From Chloroflexota bacterium (lineage in GTDB: Bacteria; Chloroflexota; Limnocylindria; P2-11E): a stretch of DNA of 45,705 nt. Location of the stretch: assembly GCA_005889275.1 (NCBI GenBank), contig VBFI01000052.1:1-45705 (forward strand), read 5' to 3'. A program made the translations under genes and the position numbers. Below are positions 40,426 through 45,705 of the stretch, piece by piece (the first letter of the stretch is position 1; every line of letters begins with the position of its first letter). A model generated the notes under the pieces. It was not told where the DNA came from. It saw only the letters and a program-made list of their open reading frames with translations, and searched no databases.

Positions 40426-40986
40426 GTGCGTCTTTTCATCGCTATCGCCCTGCCAGCGGACCTGGCCGCTCGCGCCGCGGCGCTCCTTCCGGACGCCCTG
40501 CCGGGCCTCCGGCGGGTCAAACCGGAGAACCTCCACGTCACGTTGGCGTTCCTCGGCTGGACGCCCGACGAGAAGCTCGGGGACGTGGTGGCGGCCGCGA
40601 ACGAGGCCGCCCGCGGCCAGGCCCCGTTCACCTTGGTGTTCGATCGCGCCGGCCGGTTCCCAGAACGAGGGCGGCCGCGCGTCGTCTGGCTCGGGATCGG
40701 CGAAGGCCTCGCCGGCGTCGCCGGAGCCGGAGCGCGTGTCGCGAGCGCCCTGCGGCTCCGGTCGCTGCGCTTCGACGACAAGCCGCTCTCTCCGCACCTG
40801 ACGCTCGCGCGAGTCCGCGAGGACGCGAGCCTCGCCGAGGCTCGGACGGTCGCCGCCGCTGTCGAGGCACTCTCCGTGGCCCCACTCTCGACCGACGTCA
40901 ACGAGATTCGGGTGATGGAGAGCGTCCTTTCGCCAAAGGGCCCTCGCTATACCCCCCGCGCGGCCTCGCCTCTTCGCTCCGCATGA
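40426..40986 (+). CDS. thpR: RNA 2',3'-cyclic phosphodiesterase (ThpR/LigT family)
   Basis: A 186-residue 2H phosphoesterase. The two HxT/S motifs are seen in KPENLHVTLAFLG and in PLSPHLTLARVRE. The N-terminal LFIAIALPADL is typical of the family. Such proteins hydrolyse 2',3'-cyclic phosphates in RNA and can join tRNA halves in vitro; the true cellular substrate is unsettled. GTG start without Shine-Dalgarno, probably leaderless. Confidence 0.92.
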   Translation: MRLFIAIALPADLAARAAALLPDALPGLRRVKPENLHVTLAFLGWTPDEKLGDVVAAANEAARGQAPFTLVFDRAGRFPERGRPRVVWLGIGEGLAGVAGAGARVASALRLRSLRFDDKPLSPHLTLARVREDASLAEARTVAAAVEALSVAPLSTDVNEIRVMESVLSPKGPRYTPRAASPLRSA

Positions 40987-40994
40987 CCCGCCCA

Positions 40995-41023
40995 CGAATT
41001 CCGAGCGCTACACTCGGAATTCG
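40995..41023. promoter_or_regulatory. Perfect 11-bp inverted repeat surrounding a -10 hexamer
   Basis: CGAATTCCGAG and CTCGGAATTCG flank a seven-base spacer CGCTACA. The hexamer TACACT (41009-41014) spans the spacer and second arm. The following gene has a Shine-Dalgarno (GGAGGG), so this is a leadered promoter with a likely repressor site across it. Confidence 0.6.
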
Positions 41024-41033
41024 GAGGGCAGCC

Positions 41034-41729
41034 ATGCAGCGCACGGCGGATCCCTATCGCGACACGGACGTGATCGACGCGCGAGCCCCGCGGACGAATC
41101 AGGCGATCGTCGGGACGCTCTCGCTCATCGCCGTCCTCACCGGTTGGTGGCCCATCCTCGGCCTGCTCGCCGGTCAGCTCGCGATCGGTCTCGCTTTCGG
41201 GCGGCGGTACTGCCTCCCGTGCCTCCTCTACTTCGAGGTGCTCCAGCCACGCATCGGCGAGGGTTCGATCGAGGACAGCCGTCCGCCACGGTTCGCGAAC
41301 CAGGTCGGCGCCCTCTTCCTCGGATCGGCGACGCTCGCGTATCTCTTTGGGTTGTCGGTCGTCGGCGCGGTCCTCGGCCTCATCGTCGCGGCGCTCGCGC
41401 TTCTCGCGGCGACGACCGGCCTCTGCGTCGGCTGCGAGATGTATCGGATGGCGGCCCGCCTTCGTGGGATCCGTGCGCGGCGCATCGACTCGGTCGACCT
41501 CGCCGAGCTCGGTGCCGGCCGGTTCGCCGGCGACATCGTCGTCCAGTTCACGCACCCGCTCTGCACGGATTGCCACACACTCGAGGAGGAGCTCCGCGCT
41601 CGTGGCCGCACGATCGTCACGGTCGACGTCTCGCGGCGGCCCGAGCTCGCGCGGAAGTACGGCGTCGCGCTCGTCCCGACCGCGGTAGCGGTGGCGCCGA
41701 GTGGGGCGGTCATCGAGCGGCTGGCGTAG
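41034..41729 (+). CDS. DUF4395 membrane protein fused to a thioredoxin-like domain
   Basis: A 231-residue protein. Residues about 20-140 form a DUF4395-type membrane domain with helices and two cysteine pairs, CLPC (with RRYCLPCLLYFEVLQPRIG) and CVGC (TTGLCVGCEMYRM). The C-terminal 75 residues resemble a thioredoxin fold with a CTDC motif in VVQFTHPLCTDCHTLEEEL and a cis-proline-like VALVPTAVAV. It may move reducing equivalents across the membrane or protect against oxidants; this is inference. ATG 41034 follows GGAGGG. The promoter carries a perfect inverted repeat. Confidence 0.82.
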   Translation: MQRTADPYRDTDVIDARAPRTNQAIVGTLSLIAVLTGWWPILGLLAGQLAIGLAFGRRYCLPCLLYFEVLQPRIGEGSIEDSRPPRFANQVGALFLGSATLAYLFGLSVVGAVLGLIVAALALLAATTGLCVGCEMYRMAARLRGIRARRIDSVDLAELGAGRFAGDIVVQFTHPLCTDCHTLEEELRARGRTIVTVDVSRRPELARKYGVALVPTAVAVAPSGAVIERLA

Positions 41730-41743
41730 CCTTCGTCGCCGCC

Positions 41744-42247
41744 GTGCCTACCCACGAAAAGCCGACGGCGCAGCCGCGATCCGCGAAGGGACGGCTCGAG
41801 CGCGCGATGGGCGACCTCCTCGGCTCCGACGAGCTCCGTGATCTCCCCGGAGCGGGCCGCCCACTTCCACCCGATCCGGACGCGGATGCCGGCGACGAGT
41901 GGGCGGCGCGCCACGTCCTCCGCACCGCGGCGGCGCTTCCGCCGTGGGCCGAGCTACGCCGGGACATCGGCGAGCGGCGTGCTCGCATCGTCACGAGGCT
42001 TCGCGCGCATCAGTCTTGGCTCGAGCGCCGCGAGGCGCTCGTCGGGCGGCTTCCGGCCGAACGGATCGTCGGCGAGGTCGCGCTGACGCGCGAGGCTGAC
42101 CGACGCGTCCGGGCCGAGGTCGCGAGCGCGGTCGGCGAGGTGAACGCGCTGATCCGCCAGCACAACCTTCAGGTCACGACCGCCGCGTTGCACCTCCGCA
42201 CGGTCTCGGCCGACGAGCTCTTGGAGATCGCCCGAACGCGACGCTAG
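41744..42247 (+). CDS. DUF1992 protein (DnaJ homologue subfamily C member 28-like)
   Basis: A 167-residue protein with the DUF1992 pattern: RLERAMGDLLGSDELRDLPGAGRPLPPDP, with the family LPGxGxPL, then WAARHVLRTAAALPPWAELRRDI and VGEVNALIRQHNLQV. The family has no proven function, despite the DnaJ-related name of its eukaryotic members. GTG 41744 starts shortly after the DUF4395 gene. It ends tail to tail with the HExxH gene, the two stop codons sharing a CTAG. Confidence 0.85.
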   Translation: MPTHEKPTAQPRSAKGRLERAMGDLLGSDELRDLPGAGRPLPPDPDADAGDEWAARHVLRTAAALPPWAELRRDIGERRARIVTRLRAHQSWLERREALVGRLPAERIVGEVALTREADRRVRAEVASAVGEVNALIRQHNLQVTTAALHLRTVSADELLEIARTRR

Positions 42248-42708
42248 GCGGCGCGGTCTCCGCGGCGCACGAGCGGGGGTCGCACGACCCCACGCCGACG
42301 GAAGTTCGCGTAGGCGTAGCGGTCGCACGCGATCTCGGCGCTCGAGCCCCACCCGTGCGTCAGGTAGAGCCACCAGTGACAGAACTCGTGGAGGTAGAGG
42401 AAGCGGATGACCTCGCGCCGCGTCCGAAACGGCACGATCGGCGTGCCGTCGCTTCCGAGGTCGACGAGCTCGCGAAACGGGCGAAATGGCTCGGGGACCT
42501 GGAGGACGATCTCCGGCGCGTCCCAGTACGTGAAGGCCTGGAGGTGCGGGGCCGTCCGATACCGGAGCGGCTTCACGGTGACGCGGTAGCCCGTGGCCGT
42601 CGGGAGCCCGTGGAGGATCTCGCGAATCTCCGCCGCGCTGTGCGTCGGCAGCGTCGAGCGCACGGCCATCGGGCCGAGCGGACGGCCGCCCCCGCGAACG
42701 GATCTCAC
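42244..42708 (-). CDS. HExxH metallopeptidase-like protein
   Basis: A 154-residue protein. LYLHEFCHWWLYLTHGWG carries a zinc-binding HExxH (HEFCH), with a possible third ligand glutamate in SSAEIACDRYA, as in gluzincins. The remainder (EILHGLPTATGYRVTV, QAFTYWDAPEIVLQVPEPF) looks like a small SprT-like or minimal peptidase fold, but I cannot name the family. There is no signal peptide. GTG 42708 lies exactly six bases after TAGATT, a leaderless pattern. Confidence 0.7.
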   Translation of the reverse strand: MRSVRGGGRPLGPMAVRSTLPTHSAAEIREILHGLPTATGYRVTVKPLRYRTAPHLQAFTYWDAPEIVLQVPEPFRPFRELVDLGSDGTPIVPFRTRREVIRFLYLHEFCHWWLYLTHGWGSSAEIACDRYAYANFRRRGVVRPPLVRRGDRAA

Positions 42709-42714
42709 GCTTTC

Positions 42715-42720
42715 AATCTA
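42715..42720 (-). promoter_or_regulatory. -10 hexamer TAGATT before the HExxH gene
   Basis: On the minus strand TAGATT then six bases then GTG, without Shine-Dalgarno. Confidence 0.55.
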
Positions 42721-42749
42721 GCGGCGGCCGGTTGCGTCCAAAAGGCGGG

Positions 42750-42758
42750 TGCTACGAT
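42750..42758 (+). promoter_or_regulatory. Extended -10 promoter of the trp T-box transcript
   Basis: TGCTACGAT has the TGnTAnnAT extended -10 form, with TTGCGT (42732-42737) a weak -35 at 15 bases. Transcription would begin near 42765, just before the T-box Stem I. Confidence 0.45.
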
Positions 42759-42764
42759 TTCGGG

Positions 42765-43022
42765 CGAACGTCGCTCGAGCGGGAGCGATTAGGCCGCGCG
42801 AAGCCGAGAGAGAACCGGGGACGAGGTGGAAGCCCGGGAGGCGGAAGCGGCGCGAATGGGTCCCGCGAGACGGCATCCCGAGCCATGTCGGGTAGGGATG
42901 CCCGGATGCCCACCGTTAGCGGGGCGCTCCGTGATCGCGGAGGCTGAGGGTCCGCCAGCAATGGCGGGCCGAGATCGGGTGGCACCACGAGCCCTCGTCC
43001 CGAAATTCGGACGAGGGTTTTT
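42765..43022 (+). promoter_or_regulatory. Tryptophan-specific T-box riboswitch with terminator
   Basis: The T-box core GGGTGGCACCACGAG is at 42977-42991, and a perfect terminator CCCTCGTCC/GGACGAGGG plus TTTTT follows (42992-43022). Stem I closes with GCGGGA/TCCCGC (42779-42784 with 42861-42866). The distal loop contains GAGGTGGAAG, and the specifier side reads GAA-TGG-G, giving a Trp codon at 42857-42859. A Stem III CCGCCA/TGGCGG hairpin is present. The T-box bulge TGGC pairs with discriminator G73, as expected for tRNA-Trp. Uncharged tRNA-Trp would favour antitermination into trpE. Confidence 0.93.
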
Positions 43023-43044
43023 GTTTTCCGGGGGAGTGGACGTC

Positions 43045-44516
<1,472 letters not shown>

Positions 44517-44520
<4 letters not shown>

Positions 44521-45092
44521 CCCGGGTCCTGCTCGTCGACAACTATGACTCGTTCACGTACAACCTCGCGCAGGCGTTCGGGGCGCTCGGCGCCGCGGTC
44601 ACCGTCATCCGCGCCGACGACGGCGCGCTCGACGCGGCGCTCGACACGAGGCCCGACCGGCTGGTCATCTCGCCGGGGCCCGGACGGCCCGAGGCCGCCG
44701 GCCGCTCACCGGACCTGGTGCGGCAGGCTCCGACGCGGGGAATCCCCACGCTCGGGGTCTGCCTCGGCCTGCAGTGCGCGGCGGTCGCGTTCGGCGCGAA
44801 GGTAATCCGCGCGCCCGAGCCACGGCACGGCAAGACGTCGCTGGTGCGGCACGATGGATCGGGCATCTTCGCCGGCGTCCCCGATCCGACCGAGGCGACG
44901 AGGTACCACTCGCTCATGGTCGACGCGGCGACCCTTCCGCCCGAGCTCGTCGTCACCGCGCGGAGCGACGATGGCGTCGTCATGGCCCTCCGCCATCGGA
45001 CGCTGCCGCTCGAGGCCGTGCAGTTCCATCCGGAATCCGTCATGACCGCGGACGGCATGCGCATGCTGGAGAACTTCCTTGGACGCGCGTGA
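44517..45092 (+). CDS. trpG: Anthranilate synthase component II TrpG (glutamine amidotransferase)
   Basis: TrpG supplies ammonia from glutamine to TrpE. The 191-residue product has VLLVDNYDSFTYNLAQ, ISPGPGRPE, the nucleophile in LGVCLGLQ, HGKTS, and VQFHPESVMT with the catalytic histidine and glutamate. ATG start overlapping the trpE stop. It may also serve folate synthesis, as TrpG/PabA types do. Confidence 0.97.
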
Positions 45093-45705
45093 GGCCGTCG
45101 GCATCGTCGCCAGCGGGCGGACGCTCACCCGTGCGGAGGCGCACGCGGCGATGTCCTCGGTCATGGCCGGCGAGGCGACACCGGCGCAGCTCGGCGCGCT
45201 CCTGGCGGCGCTGCACGTCCGCGGCGAGACGGTGGATGAGATCGCGGGCTGCGCCGCGGCGCTCCGCGACGTGGTCGTGCGGGTCGTCCTCGAGCGGGAC
45301 GCGATCGACATCGTCGGCACCGGCGGCGACCGGTCGAACAGCTTCAACATCTCCACGGTGTCCTCGTTCGTCGTGGCGGGTGCCGGCGGCCGGGTGGCCA
45401 AACACGGCAACCGGGCCGCGTCGAGCGCGTGCGGCAGCGCGGACGTCCTCGAGGCGCTCGGCGTGAAGATCGATCTCGGTGCCGACGGCGTCGCGCGATG
45501 CGTCGAGGAGACGAACATCGGGTTCATGTTCGCTCCGCGTTTCCATCCCGCGATGCGCCACGCCGGGCCGGTGCGGCGCGAGATCGGGATCCGTACGGTG
45601 TTCAACGTGCTCGGCCCTCTCGCGAACCCCGCGGGGGTCCGGCGCATCCTTCTCGGCGTGCCGTCGCCGGCGCTCGGGGAAAAGATCGCGCGCGTGCTCG
45701 GCGAG
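45079..45705 (+). CDS. trpD: Anthranilate phosphoribosyltransferase TrpD (partial, 3' end outside)
   Basis: Not listed in the ORF track because it runs off the window. The frame reads DIVGTGGDRSNSFNISTVSSFV, AKHGNRAASSACGSADVLEALG and VFNVLGPLANPAG, all TrpD motifs for PRPP and anthranilate binding. TTG 45079 is the likely start: it lies seven bases after GGAG and overlaps the end of trpG by 14 bases, as is common in this operon. About 209 codons are visible of an expected 340. Confidence 0.95.
   Translation, partial: MDAREAVGIVASGRTLTRAEAHAAMSSVMAGEATPAQLGALLAALHVRGETVDEIAGCAAALRDVVVRVVLERDAIDIVGTGGDRSNSFNISTVSSFVVAGAGGRVAKHGNRAASSACGSADVLEALGVKIDLGADGVARCVEETNIGFMFAPRFHPAMRHAGPVRREIGIRTVFNVLGPLANPAGVRRILLGVPSPALGEKIARVLGE

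Noticed and set aside
42241-42248. Shared CTAG stop of convergent genes as a regulatory site
   Set aside because: CTAG contains a stop on both strands; it is a simple consequence of tail-to-tail packing.

Overview
The window is about 45.7 kb of very GC-rich bacterial DNA. Genes are densely packed and mostly on the plus strand, with many GTG starts and many 1-4 base stop/start overlaps. The gene set (ftsZ, nrdR-dcd, yggT, a PspC/LiaF-like envelope cluster, DUF2207, selA/selB, a DgcN/DgcA pair, a Tad/CpaE-type ATPase, a tryptophan T-box before trpEGD) fits a deep-branching Gram-positive-like or Chloroflexota-type bacterium. A Limnocylindria-like Chloroflexota is my best guess, made from gene content alone.

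Layout. 1-509: a gene-free stretch with a long imperfect foldback repeat before ftsZ. 510-4299: ftsZ, a membrane protein, a 26-residue microprotein, then nrdR-dcd behind two NrdR-box-like sites, yggT and a DUF167 gene. 4328-9862: a sigma factor, a membrane partner, PspC, a LiaF-like protein, MgtE and DUF2207. 9893-11751: tRNA-Val, a small membrane protein, DUF4446 and a lipid kinase. 11748-16736: selA, ridA, selB and a pepA broken by an internal deletion. 16748-19785: a short upstream ORF coupled to a UvrD-type helicase-nuclease. 19865-21711 (minus): a secreted membrane-anchored protein and an MFS transporter. 21818-31577: rmuC, a small membrane protein, an M20 hydrolase, a methyltransferase, a D-aminoacylase, dgcN, dgcA, a DUF1461 protein, a CpaE-like ATPase and murI. 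31574-35967: a YchF-like GTPase, a PfkB kinase, a small zinc-motif protein, an amino-acid-binding lipoprotein, a cytoplasmic beta-lactamase-fold protein and an FtsB/DivIC-like protein. 36002-40403: initiator tRNA-Met, an HNH endonuclease, a second CAT-anticodon tRNA abutting tilS, ftsH and a 48-residue membrane protein. 40426-42708: thpR, a DUF4395-thioredoxin fusion, DUF1992 and an HExxH protein. 42750-45705: a tryptophan T-box, trpE, trpG and the start of trpD.

How it works together. Three themes stand out. First, operon-leading genes repeatedly show a -10-like hexamer exactly or nearly six bases before the start codon with no Shine-Dalgarno, which points to widespread leaderless transcripts; internal genes are instead joined by GTGA/ATGA overlaps. 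Second, several genes seem to need near-cognate starts (CTG for ftsH, ACG for a methyltransferase). Third, genes for D-glutamate synthesis (murI) and predicted D-glutamate/N-acyl-D-amino-acid breakdown (dgcN, dgcA, D-aminoacylase, M20 hydrolase) lie within about 8 kb.

Limits: all calls come from reading sequence and motifs; no database search, structure prediction or folding program was run. Several starts are inferred and flagged as such.
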